From assembly GCA_012064385.1 (NCBI GenBank), contig QRDG01000347.1, positions 337,446-401,445 on the forward strand: DNA of 64,000 nt. Direction: 5' to 3'. This stretch comes from Puccinellia tenuiflora. Its lineage: Eukaryota > Streptophyta > Magnoliopsida > Poales > Poaceae. Position 1 is the stretch's first letter. Each line of letters starts with the position of its first letter. Below, piece by piece: positions 11,830-23,562 of the stretch. Both the position numbers and the translations under genes were made by a program. Under the pieces are notes generated by a model, which searched no databases, was not told where the DNA came from, and saw only the letters and a list, made by a program, of their open reading frames with translations.

Positions 11830-14800
11830 TGTAACAGCCCTACTTTTGGTACCTGAAAATATGAGTAAAATTTCCACTTTTGTATCCCATCTTGCATCAT
11901 AGCATCCCTAAATTGATTTTTGCTTCACATGAAATAATAAGGGAGCAACAATTAAGAACCCAAATATGATGATGTGAATGGTGAACAAACTATCATTTTA
12001 ACTTCTCATATTTGTCCAGGAAGTTCTAACAACTACAAATATAATTGCTGCAAAATTTAATGCAATTGCAAATGCAAAATATTTAACTAAAGCCCAAAAT
12101 GCAAGAGAGCAAATTCTGAAATATTAACACATGAAATGTTTTTCAAATGGGCTGCAAATTTTATCACAGGTTCCAAATAATATATATTGGCTCTGTGAAT
12201 TTTTTTTCAGAATTTTTAAACATGTTTAAGGGCCTCAATTAAATACCTAAACCCTACTGGTTTTTCTGGAAAATTGGAAAAGGAGAAAACCCTGACAGTG
12301 GGCCTCCCCTGTCAGCACCCTCGTCACTGTGGCGACAGGGGGAACACTGGCGCCATGGCCGCGCCCCACCGTGGCGTCCCCTGCCTCCTCCTCGCTCCAT
12401 GGCCCCCCTTGGAGGATAAAGACCACCCCCACGACGTGCTGCTCCTTCCCCCCTCCTTCCCCCCCCCCCCCCCGTTGCAGAAACCCTAGCCGCCCCGCGC
12501 CATGTCCGTGACCTAGCCATGGGCGCCGCCGCTCGCCGCCGTCAACTCAGGCCGCCCAAAGCAGATTGAACCGCGTCATCATCTCCGTCTCGTCTCCCTC
12601 ATCGTCCTCGCCTAAGGAATCGAGCTCGGGAGCCCGGAATCGCGCCGACGATCTCGTCTTCTTCCTCACCATCCGCCGCACCGCCGCCACGATTTCGTCA
12701 CCGTTCGCCCTCCTCTGCCTCTGACGAGCACCTAGATGCGCTCAGGGTGAGCACGCCGTCCTTCTGGACTTCTCCGCCTTCCTCCTCTCCCCCTAGGGCG
12801 CTAGATCCACCGTAGGCGCCGTCGGCCGTCCGTCGTCGTCATGGTCACTCCGGTGACATAGAACCAGCGATGCCACCTTCTCTTGGTTCGCCGTAGCTAG
12901 GCCCGTCGAATGCGCCCGTTTGCTGGCCTCCGAACGCAGGGCATCGTCGTCTCGGTCCACTCCGCCGCCGTCGGCCACCGCGCGCTCGCGCGCCGGTCCT
13001 GGCCTCCCGCAGGTCAAACCTGCCCGTGGGCCGTTCGGCCGACGTGGACGCCCATGTGGCTTGGGTCCCGCCGGTCAGCCACTGTGGCTAGCCCACTCCT
13101 CGGTGGAAAACGTTTCGGTGCCAATTTCTGGAATTAAATCAAAAGACAGAAAATCAAATAAACTTTGAAATGGCATAACTTTTGTACCACAAAGCCAAAA
13201 AATGCAAACAAGATACCAAACTGCTCAGGAAAGAAATATCTATCTGTTAGTGCCATTGGTTAATTTAATTGACCAAAATAATTTGCCTTTATTTAATAAA
13301 AACAGAGATGGCAGATTTAATTCTAATTTTAGAAAATCCATAACTTGAGTTTTGTTTACTCAAAAATTATGTTTAATAGCTCAAAATGTTCAGTAAGAAA
13401 TAAGTTACAAGACTATGACATTTGATAGACTTGTAGATTTAATTTTGGTGCTGTTTATTAAAAATAAATAAAATGGCAGAATTAAATCAATTATTGGAAA
13501 TGTCATAACTTGTTAAATATTAACTCAAAAAGTGCAAATGATATACCAAAATGATAAGTGGAACAATACCTATCTAATAATGTCAATATCATGCATGTAG
13601 ACCTCATATTTCAGTACTGGACATGTTGGGTAATTAATTAATTCACTAAGTTAAATATGGAGTTTTAACCCGTTAATTGCAATATTTATTTTAGGGTTTC
13701 CATTTAACTTGTGGGACATGCCCAATACCATTTCAGTGCATAATATGACCATCTCATCATGATTGTGCATTGCACCTTTCACTTCGTGTTATTTATTTTC
13801 TTTTCCTGCATTATCTGTGTATCGGTAGATTCAGGAGTCGAGGTTCCACCACAATACCTTGACAACTTGTGCGACCAGCTCTATCAGCAAGGCAAGAGCT
13901 AACCTAACCTTCTTGGCATATCTCATCTTACCCAAGTATTTTTATCCACCATAATATTGCATCCGATTCTAGAAACAACTTTTGTTCAGTGGATAGAAAT
14001 TCCTATAACTTGCATGCTCCTTGAACCATTATCTGTTTCCCTTCCTAATAACCATAGGTTGATGTGTTGGCCTGAGATAAATCATATCTATGGTATGTTA
14101 TGCTTAGATATGCTTAGCCATGCTTAGTCGAATGCTTAAGTTGTCCGTTGATTATTTTCCATACTTGTGAAGTTGATGGAATGTTCGGACATGGTGGAAA
14201 TTTGTGGTAATAATTAAATTGCTAAAAGGCTTGGATGAGTTGCCAACAAGGTTGTTGGTGTTTTGTCTCATTCTTGCCGCCTAAGTGTGAGTTCTTATCG
14301 CTTAAACCAAGAACCAAGCGTGCTTCCATCGGTGGGAGTATGGGCTCCTTACTAACCGAATAATTTGTGCGGGCGTATCCAAGGGTCCTCTAGTTTGCTC
14401 TTTCCTTTTGCGTGTGAGTTGATGGTGATGATGAAGATGATGTGATGAGGATGGTGATAGGAGTGGCGACGGGGCAGGGTGTTGAAATAGGCGTTGAACT
14501 TGTCCTGTCGTCACGATGACCCTTGGATAGTCCCACGCTCTGTAAAGGTTTAACCGCGCCCGCCCTGTCGGCTTTCCCCGGAAGAGAGCTAAATGTACAG
14601 GCAAGGGGTCCGACGGTACCAATGGTAAAAACAGTACACCCCTGCAGGGTTTAATCTTTTCGAAAAGCCGTATCCACGATTATGGACAAATCTTGGTGAG
14701 ATAGGTAAGATCATAGAGAACCTGAACCCTTAATTAAATGGCAGCTAGAGGTTGCATAATCAACGTGTGCTGAAAGGTTCATTTCCTCGAGGGAGATTCG

Positions 14801-15558
14801 AGGGAGTGCCTTGGTGGAGATAAGTGGTGTTTCTGAATACTGTAGGTTCCATGTGAACCGAAGAAGAAAGTTTACTATCTTACCCCCTTATGAAAAACTT
14901 CTAAGTAGTCGATGCCATGAATCATAGTCCTCGAAAGGGAAAAACTAGCTTTTTGCAAAACAACTACTTTACAGCTTTGAAGCCAAACAGCATCGGGCCT
15001 ATATCGCCCTACTAATTCTTGCGAGTACGTCGTACTCAGCCTTGCCTTGCTGCTTATTACTTGTTTCAGAGGAGGACGGCACCGAACTGGAAGGTGGGTT
15101 CTACGTTGACTTCAACGAGTAGTCTGGGGTTCCCAGGTGACAGTTTGGGATGTCGCGGAACAGGCTGACCGGGATATGTTATTGTAGGCCTCTTAGACCA
15201 TAATTTGGATCTTGTTGTTTAGACAACCTATTTGCTTCCGCTTGTTGTAATGATGGGTCAGTGACCTCTGATGTGTCATTTGCTATCTTTCTCAATTATA
15301 TGAGTTGAACTATGATATCTTTGTGTCGTAGAGTCTGTGATGTGCCAGTTGTTCCGGAGTCTGGATCTCTCTATTATGCATTGATAGCTATGCTAGTGTT
15401 CATGGCATGATCGAAGTGTTGCGTTGCCGATGATCCATTCCGAGCAACGCATGCCAAAGGTTTTGGCCTAGGATTGGTAACCCAGTAACCTTCGATTGTG
15501 TAGCATGGCCTGTGGGTTACATAGTATCACTGTATAATTCCGGGGTCGGGGCTTTACA
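11830..15558 (+). repeat. 3' LTR of plus-strand gypsy element (full length)
   Basis: Starts TGTAACAGCCC directly after a G-rich polypurine tract (about 11815-11829) and ends CTTTACA at 15558, giving TG...CA termini. It is 3729 bp long, which is long for an LTR. From 12438 onward it matches the truncated 5' LTR with only scattered substitutions and a few small indels, including a longer C-run near 12465-12475. The five bases after it (GGTTA) should be the target duplication, but the matching left copy has been lost. Open frames inside it are chance. Confidence 0.9.
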
Positions 15559-18500
15559 GGTTATAATGGAAGATAATGAAGAAGAAGAGAACGACAACTA
15601 TCCTATGTTCCCTGAACACGGTGATACTACAATGGGGGAAGACGAAGCTGAAGAAGAGCCCCTTGTTGATGAGCCACCCGATGATGATCTTCGTCGGTCC
15701 ATTCTTGATGCGAAGATAAATTGCGGAAGTGACAACGAGAGGTTGAAGTTGGAGAGAATGTTAGAGGATCACAACAAATTGTTGTACCCAAATTGCGAAG
15801 ATGGCCAGAAAAAGCTAGGTACCACACTGGAATTGCTGCAATGGAAAGCAAAGACTGGTACAACTGACAAGGGATTTGAAAAGTTGCTGAAAATAATAAA
15901 GAAGATGCTTCCAAGGGATAACGTATTGCCCCCCAGTACGTACGAAGCAAAGAAAGTTGTCTGCCCTCTAGGATTAGAGGTGCAGAAGATACATGCATGC
16001 ATCAATGACTGCATCCTCTACCGCGGTGAGCACGATAATTTGAATGCATCAATGACTGCATCCTCTACCGCGGTATAAGATAAGGCGAGATGACCCTGGT
16101 GATGTTGAGGGCGAGATGAGCACCAGGAAGAGGGTTCCTGCCAAGGTGATGTGGTATGCTCCTATAATACCACGGTTGAAACATTTGTTCCAAAACAAAG
16201 AGCATGCCAAGTTGTTGCGATGGCACAAAGAAGACCGTAAGAAAGACTTGATGCTGAGACGCCCCGCTGATGGGTCGCAATGGAGAAGAATCGATAGAGA
16301 GTTCCCGAGATTTTCAGATGACGCAAGGAACTTAAGTTTTGGTCTATGTACAGATGGCTTTAATCCTTTCGGGGAGCAGAGCTCCAGTCATAGCACCTGG
16401 CCCGTAACTCTATGTATCTATAACCTTCCTCCTTGGTTGTGCATGAAGCAGAAGTTCATTATGATGCCAGTGCTAATCCAAGGCCCGAAACAAGCCGGCA
16501 ACGACATTGATGTGTACCTGAGGCCATTGGTTGAAGAACTTTTAGAGTTGTGGCATGATGAAGGTGTGCCTATGTGGGATGAGCACGAACAAAAGGAATT
16601 TAACCTACGAGCGTTGTTGTTTGTAACCATCAATGATGGGCCTGCTCTTAGTAATATTTCAGGACAGTCAAACAAGTGATACAATGCATGCACGCATTGT
16701 TTAGGTGAGACTGAAAGTATACATATAGGTAAGAATGTGTACCTGGGGCATCGTCGATTTCTTCCAGCAAACCATGCCGTAAGAAAGAAAGGCAAGCATT
16801 TCAAAGGTGAGGCAGATCACCGGAAGAAGCCTACCCTCCCTAAAGGTGATGTTATATATGACATGGTCAAGGACATAGAAGTAATCTTTGGAAAGGGTCC
16901 TGGCGCACAACATGTTCCGAATGACGCTGACAACCACGTACCCATGTGGAAGAAGAAATCTATATTTTGGGAGCTACCCTATTGGAAAATCCTAGAGGTT
17001 CGCTCTGCAATCGACGTGATGCACGTGACGAAAAATCTTTGTGTGAACCTGCTAAACTTATTAGGCGTGTATGGGAAGAAGAAAGATACACCGGATGCGC
17101 GGCTGAACCAGCAACATATGCACGAACGAGACAAACTGAATCCAGAGAAGTATCAAGGTCCTGCCAGCTACGCTCTTACCAGAGAAGAGAAGGAGATCTT
17201 TTTTGAAGTCCTAAGCAGTATCAAGGTCCCGTCTGGCTTCTCGTCGAATATAAAGGGAATAATAAACATGGCAGAGAAAAAGTTTCAAAACCTAAAGTCT
17301 CATGACTGCCATGTGATTATGACACAATTACTTCTGATTGCATTGAGGGGGCTTCTACCGGAAAATGTTCGAGTACCCATTGTGAAGCTATGTGCATTCC
17401 TCAATGCAATTTCTCAGAAGGTGATCAATCCACTGACCCTACCAAGTTTACAGAAGGATGTGGTCCAATGTCTTGTCAGCTTCGAGTTGGTGTTTCCACC
17501 AACCTTCTTCAATATTATGACACACCTCATAGTTCACCTAGTCGAAGAGATTGGCGTTCTCGGTCCTGTATTTCTACATAACATGTTCCCCTTTGAGAGA
17601 TTCATGGGAGTCTTAAAGAAATACATTCATAACCGTGCTAGGCCAGAAGGAAGCATCTCCAAGGGCTATGGAACAGAGGAGGTCATTGAGTTTTGTGTTG
17701 ACTTTATTCCTGACCTTAAGCCGATCGGTGTTCCTCAATCGCGCCATGAGGGGAGACTGCATGGAAAAGGCACGCTAGGAAAGAAAAGAACAATATGTAT
17801 GGACGGACATTCTTTCACTCAAGCACACTACACAGTTCTACATAATTCCAGCTTGGTGGCTCCGTATATAGTGGAACACAAGACTATTTTGTGCTCAAAA
17901 TACCCGGAGCAACATGAAGATTGGATTGATGGAGAACACATGAAAACTTTTGGCGGTTGGTTGCAAACACATCTCATTAATGACACCAATGTTGGAGAAC
18001 AACTATACCTGTTGGCCAAGCAACCATCTTCGACTATATTGACTTTTCAAGGGTACGAGATAAATGGGAATACATTTTACATGACCGAACAAGATAAAAA
18101 GAGCACCAACCAAAACAGTGGTGTCCGTTTTGATGCAACAAACAATAATGGGAAAAAGGATACATATTATGGTTACATAGAGCAGATATGGGAACTTGAC
18201 TATGGACCTTCTTTCAAGGTCCCTTTGTTCTGGTGCAAATGGTTCAACCTGAAAGGCGGGGTACAGGTAGACCCGCAGTACGGAATGACAACAGTAGATT
18301 TCAACAATCTTGGTTACGACACCGAACCATTCGTCCTAGCCAGTGAAGTGGCTCAGGTTTTCTATGTGAAGGACATGTCTACCAAATCGAAAAAAAGAAA
18401 AGAAAGGCTAGCGAATACATCATACGATGAGCCAAAGCGCCACATAGTTCTTTCAGGAAAAAGAAACATCGTGGGAGTGGAGGACAAGACAGACACATCA

Positions 18501-18634
18501 GAAGATATGAAATTCCGCCCTTCACAGTGAAAACTAACCCAAGCATCGTGTTAAATGATGAAGATTGTCCATGGTTACGGCGCAATCAGAAGAAAGGGAA
18601 ACACACGAAGAAAAAGTCTGTACCGCAACACTAG
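15559..18634 (+). pseudogene. CACTA TNP2-like transposase, interrupted
   Basis: Encodes a plant CACTA transposase (TNP2/TNPD type), which cuts and moves the element. It opens in the acidic region (MEDNEEEENDNYP) because the N-terminus lies beyond the lost left side. The transposase core follows (RRIDREFPRFSDDARNLSFG, MMPVLIQGPKQAGNDIDVYL). The C-terminal half at 16737-18530 is a long open frame with regions like the transposase-associated domains of this family (DVMHVTKNLCVNLL, FLHNMFPFERFMGVLKKY, LYGYIEQIWELDY-like and VPLFWCKWFNLKGG). Lesions: a frame change at 16044-16074 caused by a duplicated 31-bp segment, an in-frame TGA at 16677-16679, and a one-base shift near 18520. After that shift the true tail (NPSIVLNDEDCPWLRR) continues to a TAG at 18632-18634. 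Confidence 0.9.
15997..16074 (+). repeat. 31-bp direct duplication inside the transposase
   Basis: The same 31 bases occur at 15997-16027 and 16044-16074, separated by 16 bp. The second copy lies where the family would normally continue with its own codons, and it changes the reading frame, so that the frame ends at 16078 while coding resemblance resumes at once in another frame. Confidence 0.9.
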
Positions 18635-18701
18635 ATAGGGATGTTGGTGTTGATGTGTAATAATGTATTAAACCTTTTATGTAACTGTGTTATAAAAACT
18701 C

Positions 18702-18885
18702 AGGACTATATGAGGGGAATCCGAATGCTTTGTATACGGTCGATGCACTGGATGATTTGTAGATAGAACAAAACACACGGTTTCCCCATCATACAACCCT
18801 ACGGTGGCTCCTGAGAGCCTGCGTATCAAATGCACCGTAGGACTGTATGATGGGGAATCTGAATGCTTTGTATACAAGATGAGTA
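18702..18885. repeat. Inverted and direct repeats 3' of the transposase
   Basis: A hairpin is formed by CCCCATCATACAACCCTACG (18783-18803) and its complement around 18831-18856, with about 27 bases between. A direct repeat containing GAATGCTTTGTATAC occurs at both ends of the stretch (about 18721 and 18860). This is probably internal structure of the CACTA; no gene is seen. Confidence 0.7.
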
Positions 18886-18952
18886 CACACTGAGTGCCGA
18901 ACATGTCTGAGAGGTGGCCTATATATAGGGTCGTGTGCCTTATCTTCACCTT

Positions 18953-19090
18953 TAGTCCCGGTTGGTAGCTGGAACCGGGACTAAAGGACGAATGGCTCGA
19001 AAGAAACACACCTCCGATCCTACGGCTCAGAAGCGCTCGAAAGAAACACACCTCCGATCCTACGACTCAGAAGCGCTCGAAGAAACACAC
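18953..19090. repeat. Palindrome followed by a 40-bp tandem repeat
   Basis: 18953-18987 is a palindrome (TTTAGTCCCGG ... CCGGGACTAAAG), a form common in CACTA subterminal regions. From 18995 a 40-bp unit beginning GCTCGAAAGAAACACACC is repeated at 19035 and, in part, at 19075. No coding sense is apparent. The following bases to 19242 include a possible short leader with an ATG at 19193 that soon loses any resemblance to a gene. Confidence 0.8.
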
Positions 19091-19242
19091 GATCCGTGTG
19101 CTTCCCGCCTTCGTCTTCTCACTATATATATGTAGGCTTCGCCACCATTGCAATATCACATCTAAACTCATCTGCAACCTCATCACTCTCCCATGGCTTC
19201 CACCCTACCCACTCTAACCTACCCTCAGGTGGAGGCGCTTAT

Positions 19243-20562
19243 GTGTAAAAAATGACATTTTTTGTGAAGGAAGTACAAAAAAATATGGTGCAAAATGGCA
19301 CCCATCCAATTATCACACAAATTAGACCATAATTGACTGATAATATAGAATTATTAATAATTTTCCTCGGTTTCTATCTAATTTCGCCTATTTAAATGAC
19401 TTTATGTCGATTTTCCTGAAATTTATCAAATTTGAACTACAAGTGTGTGATAGTTTGTTCTGAAATTTTCACAAAAATCATTTTAAGGTACACAAGTATT
19501 GGTTATATCACAGAACATTCGATAGTTTTGAAAAATTCGACCATTTTCAACGAATAGACACGGCGGCCATTTTGAGTGTTTTTTGAAAGAAATATAATAA
19601 AGTGAAACAAAACTCAAAAAAACAAATACTTTGGCATGGAGTCTTATTATGTGTGGTAGTTGATAGGAAAAAGGATAAACTTGTGTTTTCACAAAGTTTT
19701 CACGAAACTTATTCACAGAAAGATCAATCATCTATAAACATTTATAAGTTTCGAGTCAAATGACCAAGATATGAACATTCCCGTGACATAATTTGTGATA
19801 ATGTGCCCATATTTCACACATGGGTGTGTCCTGGTATGACAAACAATGTTGAAGAACTGTGTTTTTTCAAATTAGCTTTATAAATATCATTTTTTTAATT
19901 TTTAAGTGTAAAAAATGACATTTTTTGTGAAGGAAGTACAAAAAATATGGTGCAAAATGGCACCCATCCAATTATCACACAAATTAGACCATAATTGACT
20001 GATAATATAGAATTATTAATAATTTTCCTCGGTTTCTATCTAATTTCTCCTATTTAAATGACTTTATGTCGATTTTCCTGAAATTTAACAAATTTGAACT
20101 ACAAGTGTGTGATAGTTTGTTCTGAAATTTTCACAAAAATCATTTTAAGGTACACAAGTATTGGTTATATCACAGAACATTCGATAGTTTTGAAAAATTC
20201 GACCATTTTCAACGAATAGACACGGCGGCCATTTTGAGTGTTTTTTGAAAGAAATATAATAAAGTGAAACAAAACTCAAAAAAACAAATTGGCATGGAGT
20301 CCTATTATGTGTGGTAGTTGATAGGAAAATGGATAAACTTGAGTTTTCACAAAGTTTTCACTTATCTTATTCACAAAAAGATCAATCATCTATAAACATT
20401 TATAAGTTTCGAGTCAAATGACCAAGATATGAACATTCCCGTGACATAATTTGTGATAATGTGCCCATATTTCACACATGGGTGTGTCCTGGTATGACAA
20501 ACAATGTTGCAGAACTGTGTTTTCTCAAATTAGCTTTATAAATATCATTTTTTAATTTTTAA
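19243..20562. repeat. 663-bp tandem duplication in CACTA non-coding region
   Basis: Two AT-rich copies, 19243-19905 and 19906-20562, differ by a few substitutions and small deletions. Each begins GTGTAAAAAATGACATTT, and the same 18-mer occurs again at 20563, so the unit is bounded by short direct repeats. A third, partial copy lies at 23001-23562 and shares diagnostic bases with the first copy rather than the second (for example AAATACTTTGGC and ATTTCGCC). Open frames on the minus strand within the copies are not recognised as genes. Confidence 0.92.
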
Positions 20563-20782
20563 GTGTAAAAAATGACATTTAGACAATTTTTACACAAACA
20601 TATCACAAAATATAAATGTGTTTTATATAAATGATGGATGTTACAAAAGTTGTTGATTTTACAAATTTTAGAGTCTAATTTGAGTTGATTTGGACAATTA
20701 AATCAATAAATATAAAAGAAAACAGAAACAATAAAAAGGAAACAAAAAAGAAAAAGAAAACAGAAAAAAAGCAAAGCCTATT

Positions 20783-20895
20783 AGTACCGGTTCTAGCCAC
20801 GAACCGGTACTAAAGCTCTCCTGGGCTTCGCGCGCAAAAATTTGGCGGCCCGGAGAGACCAGTTCCTCTAGAACCGGTACTAAAGGTGTTTTCCG
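20783..20895. repeat. CACTA subterminal-type palindromes, unit 1
   Basis: Contains TTAGTACCGGTT...AACCGGTACTAAAG and a further GAACCGGTACTAAAGG. The same block in unit 2 (23783-23920) has an extra palindrome at 23860-23896 that is missing here between 20860 and 20861. These motifs match those at the right end of the element (31478-31680). Confidence 0.85.
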
Positions 20896-20902
20896 CGCTG
20901 TT

Positions 20903-21100
20903 TTGGTAGGCTTCACGCGAATTTTTTTCGCATTCTCCCCCAAATCAAAGACGACGCGCCTCCGGGCTCATTGCGCAGGACGACGCCGCCGCCGTCTCAG
21001 CCGGCCGCCGCCCACCGTCGTCTCCGCCGGCTTGCCCCTGCCTCCGCCCGCCCCTGCCGCCGGCCCGCCCCTGCCACCGGCTCCGCCCGCCCCTGCCAAG
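20903..21100 (+). other. GC-rich leader exon candidate, unit 1
   Basis: A GC-rich stretch ending CCTGCCAAG followed by GTTAGT, a good splice-donor context. It likely forms the leader of the TNP1-like transcript that splices into 22021. Its counterpart is 23937-24180 in unit 2. The frame through it (RRRRRLSRPPPTVV, then proline-alanine repeats) is of low complexity, and I cannot say that it is translated. Confidence 0.5.
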
Positions 21101-21900
21101 GTTAGTTAGCAATTTATTTAATTTAGGTTAGTTAGCAAATTATTTAATTAGGTTTAGTTAGCAAATTATTTAGTTTAAGTTAGGTTAGCAATTTATTTAG
21201 TTTAGTTTACTTAGGAAATTTATTTAGTTTAGTTTAGTTAGCAAATTATTTAGTTTAGTTTAGTTAGCAATTTATTTAGTTTAAGTTAGGTTAGCAATTT
21301 ATTTAGTTTAGTTTAGTTAGCAAATTTATTTAGTTTAGTTTAGTTAGCAAATTTGTTTAGTTTAGGTTAGTTAGCAAATTTATTTAGTTTAGTTTAGTTA
21401 GCAAATTTATTTAGTTTAGTTTAGTTAGCAAATTATTTAGTTTAGTTTAGTTAGCAAATTATTTAGTTTAAGTTAGGTTAGCAATTTATTTAGTTTCGTT
21501 AGCAAATTTATTTAGTTTAGTTTAGTTAGCAAATTTATTTAGTTTAGTTTAGTTAGCAAATTTATTTTAGTTTAGTTTAGTTAGCAAATTTATTTAGTTT
21601 AGTTTAGTTAGCAAATTTATTTTAGTTTAGTTTAGTTAGCAAATTTATTTAGTTTAGTTTAGTTAGCAAATTATTTAGTTTAGTTTAGTTAGCAATTTAT
21701 TTAGTTTAAGTTAGGCTAGCAATTTATTTAATTTAGTTAGCAAATTTATTTAGTTTAGTTTAGTTAGCAAATTTATTTAGTTTAGTTTAGTTAGCAAATT
21801 TATTTTAGTTTAGTTTAGTTAGCAAATTTATTTAGTTTAGTTTCGTTAGCAAATTTATTTAGTTAAGTTAGCAAATTTAGAAACATTAGTTAAGTTAGGT
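21101..21900. repeat. TTTAGTTTAGTTAGCAAATTTA minisatellite, unit 1 intron
   Basis: About 800 bp of imperfect tandem repeats with a unit of roughly 22-26 bp built on TTAGTTTAGTTAGCAAATT. It lies inside a probable intron (donor at 21101, acceptor CAG ending at 22020). The unit is degenerate, with recurring variants containing AAGTTAGGTTAGC. There are no spacers as in a CRISPR array. Confidence 0.92.
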
Positions 21901-22020
21901 TAAGTTAGCAAATTAGTTTAATTAGTTAAGTTAGAAAATTTTCTAAGTCAATTTAAATTGTTATTTAAATTAATTTGCTAGGTCAATTTAAATTTGATTG
22001 TTATTTAAATTTGATTGCAG

Positions 22021-22227
22021 TGACATTGAGCAATGGACGCCCCCTTCATCAGAGACGAGGGGGATGAAGACGCAATGCAACAAATTATATATCAGAGGGC
22101 CCGTGAACAGAATCCGAGGGGGATGAAGACTTCGATGCTTTCAGCTCACAATTTCTGAACGACTCCGGTGAGGGACTTGAGTCTGAAGAAAGAATAGACG
22201 ACGAAGTGCCCTTAACAAACTCCGCGA

Positions 22228-22258
<31 letters not shown>

Positions 22259-23000
22259 TAAGACTGTGTTGATCACTATATGTATTAATTAATTGATTTG
22301 TATTGCACTTATTAAGGAATCATATATTTTTTTTCTTTTAGCCTTCCGGATCATCGAGCAAATTTGCAAGAAAGCAAGGTCCTCGAGGCCCGACGAAAAG
22401 GATGGAGGCCAGCGAGGCTAGGTTACCTATCTACACATTTAAGGACAGTGGGGAACCGATGGAACCCAAAACTAACTGCCGTAAATTTGTAAGTCAAGCT
22501 GGAGTTATTGTTAGGGACATGGTACCGATCAGCATTGTAGAATGGCATAAACCGAAGGACGAGGAGAATGGTCCTAGTTATGTCCACGATCATACAAAAG
22601 ATTTGCTTTGGGACACTCTCATGACACACTTCAACCTACCGCAAAGTTTATCTGATGAAAAGAAGGAGACAGTCAAGCAATGGACTCTTAAGAGGATGGC
22701 CATACAATTCCAGACCTGGAAGAAAAAGTTATGGGATAAATATAAAAAAGAAGATCCAGTTTTCACTGGAAGACTCGAGAAGATAAGACCCCACTGGGCC
22801 GCATTTAAGGCGTATAAGAAATCGTCCACCGCTCAGTCCCGATCAGCCATAAATAAGATAAATGCTGGGAAGAAAAAATATCACCATAGGTTGGGGACAG
22901 GTGGCTATAAGACTGCCATTCCTAAGTGGGAAGCCTTTGAAGCAGCACTAATTGCGCGAGGGATCACTCCACAGACAGCGGACTGGCCTTTGAGGTCCAA
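22021..23000 (+). pseudogene. TNP1-like CACTA ORF, copy 1, truncated by duplication
   Basis: The first copy of the element's second gene. The small exon starts after the acceptor at 22020 with ATG at 22033 (MDAPFIRDEGDEDAMQQ); the frame then needs a one-base shift to reach DFDAFSSQFLNDSGEGLESE. A TG/TA microsatellite and intron follow to the acceptor at 22341, and the main exon starts at 22342 (ARKQGPRGPTKRME). The exon matches copy 2 almost perfectly to LRSK near 22998, where the tandem-duplication junction replaces the rest with unrelated AT-rich sequence that happens to stay open to 23121. It lacks about two-thirds of the protein. Confidence 0.88.
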
Positions 23001-23562
23001 ATATAGAATTATTAATAATTTTCCTCGGTTTCTATCTAATTTCGCCTATTTAAATGACTTTATGTCGATTTTCCTGAAATTTATCAAATTTGAACTACAA
23101 GTGTGTGATAGTTTGTTCTGAAATTTTCACAAAAATCATTTTAAGGTACACAAGTATTGGTTATATCACAGAACATTCGATAGTTTTGAAAAATTCGACC
23201 ATTTTCAACGAATAGACACGGCGGCCATTTTGAGTGTTTTTTGAAAGAAATATAATAAAGTGAAACAAAACTGAAAAAAACAAATACTTTGGCATGGAGT
23301 CTTATTATGTGTGGTAGTTGATAGGAAAAAGGATAAACTTGTGTTTTCACAAAGTTTTCACGAAACTTATTCACAGAAAGATCAATCATCTATAAACATT
23401 TATAAGTTTCGAGTCAAATGACCAAGATATGAACATACCCGTGACATAATTTGTGATAATGTGCCCATATTTCACACATGGGTGTGTCCTGGTATGACAA
23501 ACAATGTTGCAGAACTGTGTTTTTTCAAATTAGCTTTATAAATATCATTTTTTAATTTTTAA
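23001..23562. repeat. Third, partial copy of the 663-bp block
   Basis: Starts inside the block at ATATAGAATTATT and continues to the GTGTAAAAAATGACATTT boundary at 23563. It is closer to the first copy (19343-19905) than to the second. The adjoining 23563-23780 matches 20563-20780. Confidence 0.9.

Noticed and set aside
23001..23121. C-terminal tail of the truncated TNP1-like frame
   Set aside because: The residues after the junction are a translation of non-coding AT-rich DNA, not part of the protein family.
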